Below, one piece after another: positions 51,300-62,244 of a stretch of 64,000 nt of DNA. The first letter of the stretch is position 1, and each line of letters begins with the position of its first letter. This stretch comes from Algoriphagus terrigena DSM 22685 (GTDB lineage: Bacteria; Bacteroidota; Bacteroidia; Cytophagales; Cyclobacteriaceae), in the NCBI RefSeq assembly GCF_000429445.1, contig NZ_AUBW01000004.1, positions 1 through 64,000 of the forward strand. Direction: 5' to 3'. The notes beneath the pieces are model-generated. The model was not told the DNA's origin. It searched no databases and worked only from the letters and a program-made list of their open reading frames with translations. The position numbers and the translations under genes are program-made.

Positions 51300-54022
51300 C
51301 AGAATCTGAAATTATAGCTTACAAATGGAATAGGCTCAGCGAAAATCGCAAGTTGATATCCTTTCAGTTTTCCTCCCTCAGGGATGTAATACACCGAGTA
51401 TGCATTGTCCCGTCCGAGAATATTATACACTCCAAATGACCAAGAGCCATGGGCAGGCTTGTTCACTTTGTGGTTGCCCTCCAGATTGACAGAGAAGTCG
51501 AGCCGGAAGTAGTCAGGGATTCTAAAGGAATTTCTGTCTGCAAAATAAACCCGCTCCGATCCGCCGTACTGAAACTTTGCCACCGGCAACGTGACTGGGC
51601 GACCCGTGCTGTATTTCCCTGCCAAGGTGGTGTTGATGCGGCGGCTCAACTCATAGTTCAATACGAGATTGGCAGTGTGCGGCTGGTCAAAGTTACTCGG
51701 GTACCACTCAGACCGGTTGACCTGCTCTTTCATCTCGGTGGGATCGGTCAGCATCAGCGACCGGCTGTAGGTATAGGCAATCGACCCATTGAGTTTCCCG
51801 GTGACCTTCTTGAGATAAAGCTCCAATCCATACGCTTTGCCTTTGGTCAACAGGACGTCCTGCTCGATGCGATCGTTGAGTACCAGCGTCGCTCCAGAGC
51901 GGTAGTCGAGCAGGTTCTGCATCGTGCGGTAGTAGACCTCTGCCGAAAACTCGATGGCATTGTTTTCCATATTCCGGAAATAGCCCAAGGCATATTGGAC
52001 GCCGGTCTGGGGCTTGATGAAGGAATCACTCAGCTTCCAGGTATCCGTCGGGGTGATCACCGAAGAGTTGCTCAGCAGGTGAATACTTTGCCGCATGGTG
52101 TTGACACCAGCCTTGATCGACGACCAGTTGTTCAGCGCGTACCTTCCTGATAGTCTCAGCTCAGGTCCCAGATAGGACTTGATCAACTCGCCATCTGCGT
52201 AGTTGGTCTCTCCGATGATATTCTCCGGGAGATAGGGTTCTCCGGGAGCATAGTCCGGAAGTGTCTGTGGTCCAAAACTCCCAAACCAGTTGAGCCGAAC
52301 TCCCCCACTCAGTGTAAGTTTCTCATTCACCTCAAACTCATCTCCGAAAAAGACGGAGGCTTCCAGCCCCGTTTCCCTTGGCACATCGTCCGGTATCACA
52401 ATACTCTCGGATCCCAAGGGATCAATCTTGCCAGGATTCAGATCATAATGAATCCCGTGAAAGCCATAGGTAAAGATGTGTCGGTCACCTTTTTCGTGCC
52501 GAAAGAGCGCCTTGAGGAAAGTCTGTGTGATGTCAAATCCGTAGAGATAGGAATTCAGCGGGTTATCCTCTCCCTGCACCTCAAAGTCATATTTGTCCTG
52601 ACCTGCCGAAAAATCTGCCTCCAGGTTGTCATTAAAGTAGTGCGTCCAGGTCAGCGCATAGTTGAGATTGGAATAGCTGTACACCGTGTCAGGATCAAAC
52701 TGAAACTCGTCCTTGCTGTAGTATCCAGACGCCCGGATCTTGTCCTTTTCACTAAACGTATGCTGAACGCTGGAATTGAAATCTCCAAATTTTGCACGGG
52801 AAGCTCCCAGATCGGCGCGTTCTTCCAGATAATCCAACAACCAATCCGAGTAGGTCAATCGGGCTCCTACGACAAAGGTGGTATTTTCCCCTATCGGCCC
52901 ATCCAGGCTGAGTCGGCTGGTCATTGGTCCAATTCCTCCCGAGCCGCCGATTTTGTCCTGCCGACCGGATTTGGGAGTCACTTGCAGCACGGACGAAAGT
53001 CGACCGCCATAGCTGGCAGGGATTCCCGCTTTGTACAGTTCCACTCCCTGCACCATGTCGGCGTTGACTGCTGAGAAAAATCCAAAGAGGTGGGAGGGGT
53101 TATACAAGGTGTTTTGATCCAGTAAGATCAGGTTTTGGTCGGCAGCTCCGCCGCGTACATTGAATCCCACACTGGCTTCTCCAGCGGTATTCACACCGGG
53201 CATGGTCAGGATGCCACGGATGATATCCACCTCCCCCATCACCGCCGGCAGCTTCTTGAGCTGGTTTACGCTCAGCGATTGCACGCCCATCTCAGGTCGG
53301 CTCACATTAGAGAGCGCTCCGGAGCGGACGACGACCTCGCTCAGCGAAAATACCCCCTCACCGATCACGATATCGAGATTGGCGTCGCCCTGCACGTCTA
53401 GCAATCGCTGCTCGGTATAGCCACCGATATTCTGAATCAACAGCGTTTGATTTCCCTTCGGAAGGCTGATCTCGTATTCACCCTCCCGATTGGTAATCGT
53501 CTGTCGCTGGCTTTCCTTCTCAAACACGATGGCTCCGTCGATGGGCTTTTGATTTTCCAGGCTTGTGACCACACCTGTGAGGGTAGCTTCTGTCCCTGGA
53601 CCGGGCACACCCACTCTATAGCGTCTGTTGCGGACAAACTCATCCTGTGCCATAGCCGAAGACTCGGCGGATACATTCCGAAGCAAATAATCGGTGGGGA
53701 ACCCGACGACCAGCTTTTCCCCCCGGGAGATAAAGACTTCCTTCTCCTTGGAAATCGCAAATTTCAGATCCGTCTTGTCAAAGATGACTGTAAGGACGTC
53801 CTCGAGCTTATCCTGCTTTGCTTCCAGATTCACCGTCAACTCCTTGACGTCTGATTCTTTTAGATAAAACCGATAGGAAGTTTCCCGCTCCACGATCTCC
53901 ACAAAGCGGGTAAAGCTCGTCCCCGGAAAGAATCCGGTGATCCGATCCGCCTGCTGAGCGAAGGACATCTGGCAGAAAAGTGTACTAAGGAGAATCGAAA
54001 AAAAGAGTAATTTTTTCCTCAT
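51299..54022 (-). CDS. TonB-dependent receptor with N-terminal STN and carboxypeptidase-like domains
   Basis: 907 residues. Signal peptide KKLLFFSILLSTLFCQMSFAQ; STN domain around 30-100 (TRFVEIVERETSYRFYLKE, LEDVLTVIFDKTDLKF); CarboxypepD_reg-like Ig domain around 145-235 (TLTGVVTSLENQKPIDGAIVFE); plug domain around 250-370 (LPAVMGEVDIIRGILTMPGVNTAGEASVGFNVRGGAADQNLILLDQ); then the 22-strand barrel ending FVSYNFRF. STN domains usually serve signalling, but no FecR or ECF sigma gene is adjacent. First gene of the four-gene operon with two DUF4249 and the MG2-like protein. Ligand unknown. Confidence 0.95.
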   Translation of the reverse strand: MRKKLLFFSILLSTLFCQMSFAQQADRITGFFPGTSFTRFVEIVERETSYRFYLKESDVKELTVNLEAKQDKLEDVLTVIFDKTDLKFAISKEKEVFISRGEKLVVGFPTDYLLRNVSAESSAMAQDEFVRNRRYRVGVPGPGTEATLTGVVTSLENQKPIDGAIVFEKESQRQTITNREGEYEISLPKGNQTLLIQNIGGYTEQRLLDVQGDANLDIVIGEGVFSLSEVVVRSGALSNVSRPEMGVQSLSVNQLKKLPAVMGEVDIIRGILTMPGVNTAGEASVGFNVRGGAADQNLILLDQNTLYNPSHLFGFFSAVNADMVQGVELYKAGIPASYGGRLSSVLQVTPKSGRQDKIGGSGGIGPMTSRLSLDGPIGENTTFVVGARLTYSDWLLDYLEERADLGASRAKFGDFNSSVQHTFSEKDKIRASGYYSKDEFQFDPDTVYSYSNLNYALTWTHYFNDNLEADFSAGQDKYDFEVQGEDNPLNSYLYGFDITQTFLKALFRHEKGDRHIFTYGFHGIHYDLNPGKIDPLGSESIVIPDDVPRETGLEASVFFGDEFEVNEKLTLSGGVRLNWFGSFGPQTLPDYAPGEPYLPENIIGETNYADGELIKSYLGPELRLSGRYALNNWSSIKAGVNTMRQSIHLLSNSSVITPTDTWKLSDSFIKPQTGVQYALGYFRNMENNAIEFSAEVYYRTMQNLLDYRSGATLVLNDRIEQDVLLTKGKAYGLELYLKKVTGKLNGSIAYTYSRSLMLTDPTEMKEQVNRSEWYPSNFDQPHTANLVLNYELSRRINTTLAGKYSTGRPVTLPVAKFQYGGSERVYFADRNSFRIPDYFRLDFSVNLEGNHKVNKPAHGSWSFGVYNILGRDNAYSVYYIPEGGKLKGYQLAIFAEPIPFVSYNFRF

Positions 54023-54147
54023 TCTATTTTGGGTTCACTGTAATTACTATACTCTATCTTCCGTCGCCGCTACCGCTGGGCAGTCAAGCCAGCGCGCCAA
54101 CGAAAATCAGTTTGCGCCGGCTACGCCTTCACCGAAGATCAAAAACG

Positions 54148-54849
54148 CTACTCTGGACTGACGGACACGATATAGTGCAGATAGGTTTCGGGATTTTTTT
54201 TAAAATTGAAGTTCATTTCCTTCAACTCCTTTCTTACGTCTTTTTTTTCCAAGCCCAAAACATCCAAGACTCTGGCCTCTCGACTCACTGGAAAAAACTC
54301 CCCGCTTTTCCACAGGAAATAATCCGTTTTTTCGACGTAGATATCATCGTACTTGGAGATATCCCGCTGAGGCTTGGTGGTCTTATATCGCTTGGCAAGT
54401 GCGAAATACTCTCCTTCGCCCAAGACTTCATAGATCCCGTTGCCATCTCTCAGATGCCCCTCGTTTCCGGAAAAGTATCTGAACTGGGAATTATTGACTA
54501 ACTGAAATCCGCCGATCTTCTCGGGTTTGATCAGGATTTTCTGGTTAAATACCGGATGAAACGTGACGACCTGATCCCGATAGACATCGTATAGCAGCGG
54601 CACTTCCGGATAGGTGATACCATTGATGGTGAGGCTTCCTTTTTCAAACTGCCGCGAAAAATAATACGGATCGCCTTCGATGAGTCGGGAAGGTTCCTGA
54701 TATTGTCCCCCGGTGATCAGCTCTTGAAAATACGGCAACTGCTCTCTGTATTCGGGCAAAAATGCCAGATTATCCCCAACCACCTGCCCGGGCAGTCCAT
54801 TGGAAATAAAAACCAAAGACAGAAAAAAGAAAAATATTATTTTTCGCAT
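54148..54849 (-). CDS. hypothetical exported protein
   Basis: 233 residues with signal peptide KIIFFFFLSLVFISNGLPG. The mature part contains GDPYYFSRQFEKGSLTINGITYPEVPLLYDVYRDQVV and ENDIYEVLGEGEYFALAKRY-like beta segments, a Lys-rich central region and C-terminal KKDVRKELKEMNFNFKKNPETYLHYIVSV. I do not recognise the family by name, though the GDPYYF...G...Y...V.L.YD..RD.V pattern resembles a Bacteroidota periplasmic hypothetical. It stands 125 bp upstream of the TonB operon in the same direction and may be its neighbour in function. Confidence 0.7.
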   Translation of the reverse strand: MRKIIFFFFLSLVFISNGLPGQVVGDNLAFLPEYREQLPYFQELITGGQYQEPSRLIEGDPYYFSRQFEKGSLTINGITYPEVPLLYDVYRDQVVTFHPVFNQKILIKPEKIGGFQLVNNSQFRYFSGNEGHLRDGNGIYEVLGEGEYFALAKRYKTTKPQRDISKYDDIYVEKTDYFLWKSGEFFPVSREARVLDVLGLEKKDVRKELKEMNFNFKKNPETYLHYIVSVSPE

Positions 54850-54952
54850 GGCTTAAATTACGATTGAAAATCCTATTGGACAGAAATTAAACGAAATATG
54901 TATAAGCGGCCAAAATTCAATTTGAAAGGATCGCTCTAAAACCTCAAAACCC

Positions 54953-55864
54953 ATGACTACCCGAAGAAACCTGCTTAAATCTCTTGCACTCACCCCCTTG
55001 GCAATGGCCGCTGCCCCTGCTTTTGCGCAAGCTCCAAAGAAGAAAGAAACGTCCTTCAAATTTTCCCTCAACACCAGCACGATTCGCGGACAAAAACTGA
55101 CTTTGCCCCAAACCATCGAGCTGACTGCCAAGGCGGGCTACGACGGGTTTGAGCCTTGGATGATGGAAATTCAGGCTTATGTCGAGAGCGGCAAAACACT
55201 GGCTTCGCTGAAAAAGCTTGCTTCAGACGCCGGGTTGGAGTTTTTTGACTGCATCGGCTTTCCCACTTGGATGGCGCAGGATGAAGCCAAAAGCAAGACC
55301 GGTTTTGCCCAGATGGAAAAAGAAATGGGAATCCTCGCCGAGCTGGGCTGCCCGCGGGTAGCCGCACCGGCCATCGGTACCGAGGTACCTTTAGATCTAT
55401 TGAAGACGGGCGAAAAGTACAAGCAGCTGCTGGACTTGGGCAGAAAGACCGGCGTCATGCCACAGCTGGAGTTTTGGGGAGCTTTTCCTTCCTTTCACCA
55501 CCTCGGACAGGCCATGGCGGTCGCGGCAGCCGCCGACGACAAAGACGCCAAAATCCTAGCAGATATCTATCACCTATTTCGTGGCGGATCAGGCTTCGAG
55601 GGCATGAAGATGCTCGACGGGCATGCCATTGACATCTTCCACATGAACGACTTCCCCGCCGACATCCCACGGACGGAGCAGCAGGATAAGGATCGGGTGA
55701 TGCCCGGCGACGGCGCGGCACCGATGCAAGAGATCGCCGACATCCTCAAGTCCAAGGGCGGACAGATCATCCTCTCGCTGGAGCTCTTCAACCCGACCTA
55801 CTACGCGATGGATGCAGACGTGGTGGTGAAGGAGGGATTGGGAAAGATGAAGCGGTTTTTTTGA
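54953..55864 (+). CDS. Tat-exported sugar phosphate isomerase/epimerase (xylose-isomerase-like TIM barrel)
   Basis: 303 residues. A Tat signal (TTRRNLLKSLALTPLAMAAA and following PAFAQA) precedes an AP-endonuclease-2/xylose-isomerase-like barrel: FSLNTSTIRGQKLTLPQTIELTAKAGYDGFEPWM, GLEFFDCIGFPTWM, LGCPRVAAPAIG, LEFWGAFPSFHHLGQAM, ADIYHLFRGGSGFEG, DIFHMNDFPADIP, and RVMPGDGAAPM with metal ligands Glu, Asp, His, Asp, Glu at the usual strand ends. Periplasmic sugar metabolism with the other Tat-exported sugar enzymes in the window is plausible but not shown. Confidence 0.9.
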   Translation: MTTRRNLLKSLALTPLAMAAAPAFAQAPKKKETSFKFSLNTSTIRGQKLTLPQTIELTAKAGYDGFEPWMMEIQAYVESGKTLASLKKLASDAGLEFFDCIGFPTWMAQDEAKSKTGFAQMEKEMGILAELGCPRVAAPAIGTEVPLDLLKTGEKYKQLLDLGRKTGVMPQLEFWGAFPSFHHLGQAMAVAAAADDKDAKILADIYHLFRGGSGFEGMKMLDGHAIDIFHMNDFPADIPRTEQQDKDRVMPGDGAAPMQEIADILKSKGGQIILSLELFNPTYYAMDADVVVKEGLGKMKRFF

Positions 55865-55937
55865 ATTTGAGTGTTACGAGATTCGATTGACGTGGCTATT
55901 TCCATTGTCCTACCAATCGCCTCAGATGATCCTTTCG

Positions 55938-55973
55938 AACCTTCCAGATTTTCAGAAATCTGGAAGGTTTTTT
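55938..55973 (+). terminator. terminator of the sugar isomerase gene
   Basis: A 14-bp perfect stem AACCTTCCAGATTT / AAATCTGGAAGGTT with a TCAG loop is followed by TTTT. It begins about 74 bp past the stop codon. Confidence 0.85.
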
Positions 55974-55987
55974 CGGTCAATCCACCC

Positions 55988-56080
55988 TCACCCAAATAGA
56001 TCCGAGCTCAGGTACCGGTCTCCCTTCTCGGCTGAGGCGAACAAGTCATTCAAAAATTCGATCAGGTCGGGGGCCTTGCA
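55988..56080 (-). pseudogene. orphan C-terminus of a cysteine synthase (cysM remnant)
   Basis: The minus-strand frame ends with EKGDRYLSSDLFG and a TGA stop at 55990-55988, closely matching the intact cysM ending DRGDRYLSSDLFG. The last 26 bp (55985-56010) are identical to 56414-56439; further upstream the matching codons Gly, Asp, Arg, Tyr and Leu differ only at synonymous positions, which indicates past selection as a gene. Above that the frame runs only to a TAG at 56083-56081, and its residues (PDLIEFLNDLFASA) do not match cysM. A degraded duplicate or a tail copied by recombination are both possible. Confidence 0.7.
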
Positions 56081-56106
56081 CTAGATCATCCTACTTGCAG
56101 GTTGAG

Positions 56107-56313
56107 CGTTGGTACAAATTGGAGGAACGTTGGACCTGTAGGTAGAACGATGGTGCAAATCGGACCATCGATGGTCAAAAATGGAGGAACGTCGGTCCAA
56201 ATTTGACCAACGTTGGTGCAAATTGGAGGAACGTCCTAGCTGTAGGAGGAACGATGGTACAAAATGGACCGTCGTTGTTGTAAAATGGTCCATCGATGCA
56301 CCTGTAGGAGCAT
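56107..56313. repeat. array of ten degenerate 20/21-bp repeats
   Basis: Units start at 56107, 56128, 56148, 56169, 56190, 56211, 56232, 56252, 56273 and 56294. Two types alternate irregularly: a 21-bp type such as CGTTGGTGCAAATTGGAGGA plus A, and a 20-bp type such as CGTTGGACCTGTAGGTAGAA (units 2, 7 and 10). Junctions often form dyads centred on CG: GACCATCGATGGTC (56163-56176), ACCAACGTTGGT (56206-56217), CATCGATG (56291-56298), spaced by whole unit numbers. The period is two helical turns. Mixed 20/21-bp lengths break any reading frame. Confidence 0.85.
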
Positions 56314-56416
56314 TCACCCACCTCCAGATACAAATTTCTCTTTTTTTCGAAATAATATTCTGATTTCAAGCAGAGCAATTTCCAATCTTGCAACTTTTAA
56401 ATTACTCAACCCTCCC

Positions 56417-57295
56417 TCACCCAAATAGATCCGAGCTCAAATAGCGATCCCCGCGATCACAGGTGATGCAGACGATCAGCCCCTCGGTGAGTTCTTTGGA
56501 AAGCTCGATTGCGGCATGGAGCGCTCCCCCACTGCTCATTCCCGCCAGGATTCCTTCTTCCTTGGCCATGCGGCGGGTCATCTCAGTAGCTTGAGCTTGA
56601 CTGACGTCCATCACACGGTCTACACGTGCGGGTTCAAAAATCTCGGGTAAAAACTCCTTCGACCAGCGACGGATTCCAGGGATGCTGGAACCGTCGGTCG
56701 GTTGCGTCCCAACGATCTGCACCTCGGGATTGACTTGCTTAAGAAACCGGGAAACGCCCATGATCGTACCCGTGGTCCCCATGGCTGAGACAAAATGGGT
56801 GATTTCCCCTTCAGTATCTTTCCAGATTTCCGGACCGGTAGTATAGTAGTGAGCCATATAATTATCCGGATTTGCAAACTGATTGAGCATAAAATACCCC
56901 TCTTCGTCCCGCATCTTTTCCGCCAAAACCCGAGAATACTCAATGGTCTGAGCAGCGGGTGTGAGGATCACTTTGGCACCATAGGCCTCCATGGACAGCA
57001 CCCGCTCCTTGGTGGAGTTGCCAGGCATGATCAGGGTCATGTCGAGTCCGAAGACTTTGGCTACCATCGCCAGCGCAATCCCCGTGTTGCCCGAAGTGGC
57101 TTCCACGAGCCTATCTCCGGGTTTGATTTCACCCCGATCCAAGGCAGAGCGGATCATGTTGTAGGCCGCTCGGTCTTTGACGCTTCCTCCCGGATTTTGT
57201 CCTTCCATCTTGCAGAAGATCTTCACGCGGGGATTTAGTGGAATATGCTCGAGTTCTATCAGGGGCGTATTGCCGATCAGTTCAAAGAGTTTCAT
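56417..57295 (-). CDS. cysM: cysteine synthase B
   Basis: 292 residues, fold-type II PLP enzyme. PLP lysine in NPGGSVKDRAAYNMI (Lys40), substrate loop EATSGNTGIALAM, GTTGTIMGVSRFLK, and the CysM-like GIRRWSKEFLPEIF and GMSSGGALHAAIEL. It ends with CDRGDRYLSSDLFG. It makes cysteine from O-acetylserine and sulfide; the serine O-acetyltransferase gene lies just upstream (113 bp). It is followed by the repeat array and the remnant of a similar C-terminus. Confidence 0.94.
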   Translation of the reverse strand: MKLFELIGNTPLIELEHIPLNPRVKIFCKMEGQNPGGSVKDRAAYNMIRSALDRGEIKPGDRLVEATSGNTGIALAMVAKVFGLDMTLIMPGNSTKERVLSMEAYGAKVILTPAAQTIEYSRVLAEKMRDEEGYFMLNQFANPDNYMAHYYTTGPEIWKDTEGEITHFVSAMGTTGTIMGVSRFLKQVNPEVQIVGTQPTDGSSIPGIRRWSKEFLPEIFEPARVDRVMDVSQAQATEMTRRMAKEEGILAGMSSGGALHAAIELSKELTEGLIVCITCDRGDRYLSSDLFG

Positions 57296-57408
57296 AGGAT
57301 TATAAATGTTTTGCAGCGGTAATGTGGAATTTCCGCATGTTTTATACTCGTCCCTAAGTGTTACGCATCGAGGTTTGCAAAGATTGGCTCAAAGTACAGC
57401 GTTGCCTT

Positions 57409-58248
57409 CTATTGGCTCAAGTCGTTTTTGAAGACATAGCGGTCTGTCACCGTACCGGCCTCGTGGTGCATCTGGGTTTGGTAGTAGACCTTCGAGCCCG
57501 GAAGCACCGACTTGGTCAGCCAAACATTTCCACCGATCACGCTCTGCTTTCCGATCACTGTTTTTCCACCCAGGATTGTAGCTCCCGAATAGATGATCAC
57601 GTGATCTTCGATGGTCGGATGGCGCTTGACATCGGCATCGGCCTTGTCCACGCTCAAGGCACCGAGGGTGACGCCCTGGTAGATCTTGACGTGATTGCCG
57701 ATCACCGTAGTCTCCCCGATGACCACTCCGGTACCGTGATCAATGCAGAAGTATTGACCGATCCTAGCTCCGGGGTGAATGTCAATACCCGTGCGGCTGT
57801 GTGCATATTCGGTGATCATCCGGGGAACGAGCGTGACCTCCAGCTGGTGCAAGAGGTGCGCGATCCGATAGGCTGAAATGGCATAGAAACCGGGGTAACT
57901 CCTCAGGATCTCAGTCCTCGATCTAGCTGCGGGATCGCCTTCAAACATGGCATCCACATCCTGGTTGATCCAGTCAAAGACGGTCTCAAGGCCAACAAAA
58001 AAATCCCTGGACAAAATCTCGCCGTCTCCGGTATGTAGGTGGGGATTTCGCGAAAGGATCACGGTCAGCTGGGCTTGGAGGCTTTCCAAAGTCGACTTCA
58101 CGTCCTCTTCCTCCCGGATATTCTGTACTGAAAACTCCGGGAAAAGCAGGCCCAACAAATCTTCAAAAAATTGCTGGATGGTTTTTGGGGAGGGAAAATC
58201 AGGCGCATTCTGATGCGCTTGGTGTATTTTTTTGATCAAAGAATCCAT
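57409..58248 (-). CDS. cysE: serine O-acetyltransferase (CysE/EpsC type)
   Basis: 279 residues from ATG 58248. The N-terminal helical domain ([21 protein letters not shown]) leads into left-handed hexapeptide repeats: [82 protein letters not shown]. It acetylates serine for CysM downstream. A GTG at 58287 also opens the frame but would overlap the neighbouring gene by 20 bp; the ATG is preferred. Confidence 0.93.
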   Translation of the reverse strand: MDSLIKKIHQAHQNAPDFPSPKTIQQFFEDLLGLLFPEFSVQNIREEEDVKSTLESLQAQLTVILSRNPHLHTGDGEILSRDFFVGLETVFDWINQDVDAMFEGDPAARSRTEILRSYPGFYAISAYRIAHLLHQLEVTLVPRMITEYAHSRTGIDIHPGARIGQYFCIDHGTGVVIGETTVIGNHVKIYQGVTLGALSVDKADADVKRHPTIEDHVIIYSGATILGGKTVIGKQSVIGGNVWLTKSVLPGSKVYYQTQMHHEAGTVTDRYVFKNDLSQ

Positions 58249-58267
58249 GCGGCGGGGAGTTGGATTG

Positions 58268-58816
58268 TCAAAGGACAAAACCGACACGGATTACATAAGG
58301 TTCAGCGTAGTATGAATTTTCGCGATCGTAGAGAACGTTGTACAGAAAAGTGAAATTTGCCCCTCCGCGCTTGCCAAAGGGCGCAAAATAACCAGCTCCC
58401 AAAAACAGTGCATTGGACCAAGTTCTTCTAAAGTCCTCTACAAAATAATCGTAGGTTTCCCAATTGATCGATTCATACTCCGCCTGGGCAAATATATTGG
58501 GAAGAACGTTGTATCGCCCGAAGAGTCTGCCCCCGTAAGAAGTTCCTTCGGACCCCTGGAACCTATTGTCATCGTAATATTGGAAAGTGGCTCCCACTCC
58601 TCCCGAAAGTCTCGGCGTAATCATGACTCCAACCAAGGGCGAAACATCTACCATGGTCACCGTGCCAAACTGAAGACCAAGGTTCCCTCCAAAATACAGG
58701 CGGTCTTTGAATGGAATGGAGTCGGAATGGATTTCGCGCTGGGCAAAAGCCTGACCGGAAACAAAAAAAAGCCCAAGTAGGGCAACTGCAGCAAGGCTAT
58801 TTCTCAACGATGACAT
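58268..58816 (-). CDS. outer membrane beta-barrel hypothetical protein
   Basis: 182 residues. Signal peptide [20 protein letters not shown] precedes alternating strands typical of a small OmpA/OmpW-like barrel: [77 protein letters not shown], and [12 protein letters not shown] ending in a terminal strand with Phe-Val-Leu. Its start lies inside the end of the septum-formation gene (20-bp overlap). No specific function is assigned. Confidence 0.78.
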   Translation of the reverse strand: MSSLRNSLAAVALLGLFFVSGQAFAQREIHSDSIPFKDRLYFGGNLGLQFGTVTMVDVSPLVGVMITPRLSGGVGATFQYYDDNRFQGSEGTSYGGRLFGRYNVLPNIFAQAEYESINWETYDYFVEDFRRTWSNALFLGAGYFAPFGKRGGANFTFLYNVLYDRENSYYAEPYVIRVGFVL

Positions 58817-59084
58817 AGAGGTCTTCAGTAGGTTTCTTCATCAAGTATCTCTCACGGGCAAACTTCTCCAGGAGTTTGGGATTGCTCAACAATTCTTCAC
58901 GCTCGGCGTTGATTGTATCTTTTTTCTCCAGGTAAAATTCTTTCTGATCTTCGAGCTGACTTAGCTTTTGGCTGAGGCGGAAGTGATTGACCACGTTGCT
59001 AGAGTCGATGAAAACCATCCAAAACACAAAAAACAAGCTAGCCAAGACATAAAAATTGCGGCTGTACTTAAGGAGTTTCTTCAT
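58797..59084 (-). CDS. FtsB/DivIC-like septum formation protein
   Basis: 95 residues: one N-terminal membrane helix (NFYVLASLFFVFWMVFIDSS) followed by a coiled coil (LSQKLSQLEDQKEFYLEKKDTINAEREELLSNPKLLEKFAREKY-like) and the family sequence [21 protein letters not shown]. It belongs to the DivIC family of divisome proteins. It lies downstream of eno, as in many Bacteroidota. Confidence 0.88.
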   Translation of the reverse strand: MKKLLKYSRNFYVLASLFFVFWMVFIDSSNVVNHFRLSQKLSQLEDQKEFYLEKKDTINAEREELLSNPKLLEKFARERYLMKKPTEDLYVIVEK

Positions 59085-59125
59085 ATTGGCATCTACTAAC
59101 AGGCGTCAAGGTACAAAAATGGTGC

Positions 59126-59157
59126 AAAAAAAAGACAGCCCACTCGCGTGGGCTGTC
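59126..59157 (-). terminator. terminator of eno
   Basis: A 10-bp perfect stem GACAGCCCAC / GTGGGCTGTC (loop TCGC) is followed on the minus strand by eight T. It begins 24 bp past the eno stop codon and separates eno from the divisome gene. Confidence 0.88.
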
Positions 59158-59180
59158 CAGAAAGCAATTAAGTTTTCTAA

Positions 59181-61584
<2,404 letters not shown>

Positions 61585-61600
61585 TTTCTTTAAAATTGTC

Positions 61601-61608
61601 CAAAGTTA
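61601..61608 (-). promoter_or_regulatory. -7 promoter element for carA-eno
   Basis: Minus-strand TAACTTTG fits TAnnTTTG. It sits 16 bp upstream of the carA ATG, implying a leader of about 13 nt. No good -33 TTG at standard spacing was found. Confidence 0.4.
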
Positions 61609-61644
61609 ACCAATTCTTGGGAAGGAGGATAAGCCATTTGGGTA

Positions 61645-61679
61645 TAAAAAAAAGGATTGAACGTGTGTCCAATCCTTTT
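61645..61679 (-). terminator. terminator of the ribosomal/rpoA operon after rplQ
   Basis: A 10-bp perfect stem AAAAGGATTG / CAATCCTTTT (10-nt loop) is followed on the minus strand by a T run. It begins 22 bp past the rplQ stop. Confidence 0.85.
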
Positions 61680-61701
61680 GGTATTTAAAGTATTTTTCAA
61701 C

Positions 61702-62238
61702 TTATTTTTCTTCGTTTTCGCTTTCAGCGGAAGCTTCAGGAGCGCTAGGCTCTTCTTTTTTAGCTTCAACAGCCGGAGCAGCAGCAACCTTAGCCGCAGG
61801 AGCTTCAGCCGCAGTACCAGCAGATCTACGAGATCTTCTAGTAGTCTTCTTAGCAGGCTGCGCATCTTTCAGCATCAGTTCATTGTAATCTACCAGCTCG
61901 ATGATACACATCTCAGCGTTGTCACCCAGACGGAAACCAGTTTTGATAATTCTGGTGTATCCTCCCGGACGTGTACCGACTTTCTCGACTACCTCTCCGA
62001 AAAGAGCCTTGATGGCTTCTTTGCTCTTCAGGTAAGAAAACGCAATACGTCTGCTGTGTGTGGAATCTTCTTTAGCTCTGGTCACCAGAGGCTCAACAAA
62101 CTTCTTTAATTCTTTAGCCTTGGCAAGCGTAGTTGAAATACGCTTGTGAAGAATCAGGGAAGTTGCCATGTTAGAAAGCATTGCCTTCCTGTGCGGGGCA
62201 GTTCTTCCTAGGTGGTTAAATTTCTTACCGTGTCTCAT
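61702..62238 (-). CDS. rplQ: 50S ribosomal protein L17
   Basis: 178 residues. The core 1-120 is typical L17: [29 protein letters not shown]-type start with [65 protein letters not shown]-terminal extension of about 45 residues rich in Lys, Ala and Glu ([20 protein letters not shown]...) is common in Bacteroidota L17. Seven bp lie between its start and rpoA. Confidence 0.96.
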   Translation of the reverse strand: MRHGKKFNHLGRTAPHRKAMLSNMATSLILHKRISTTLAKAKELKKFVEPLVTRAKEDSTHSRRIAFSYLKSKEAIKALFGEVVEKVGTRPGGYTRIIKTGFRLGDNAEMCIIELVDYNELMLKDAQPAKKTTRRSRRSAGTAAEAPAAKVAAAPAVEAKKEEPSAPEASAESENEEK

Positions 62239-62244
62239 TGTATG

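Larger units (their letters stand above)
55865..56416. other. 552-bp gene-poor region with cysM-tail remnant and repeat array
   Basis: No intact gene is seen. In order it holds a terminator (55938-55973), an orphan cysteine-synthase C-terminus (55988-56080), a ten-unit 20/21-bp repeat array (56107-56313) and an AT-rich stretch before the cysM stop codon. Confidence 0.75.

Noticed and set aside
56107-56313. CRISPR array
   Set aside because: Units are contiguous and degenerate with no spacers of uniform length, the period is only 20-21 bp, and no cas gene is present.
56081-56317. 78-residue open frame on the minus strand
   Set aside because: It lies within the 20/21-bp repeat array; the mixed unit lengths shift the frame, so its peptide has no regular repeat and is an artefact.
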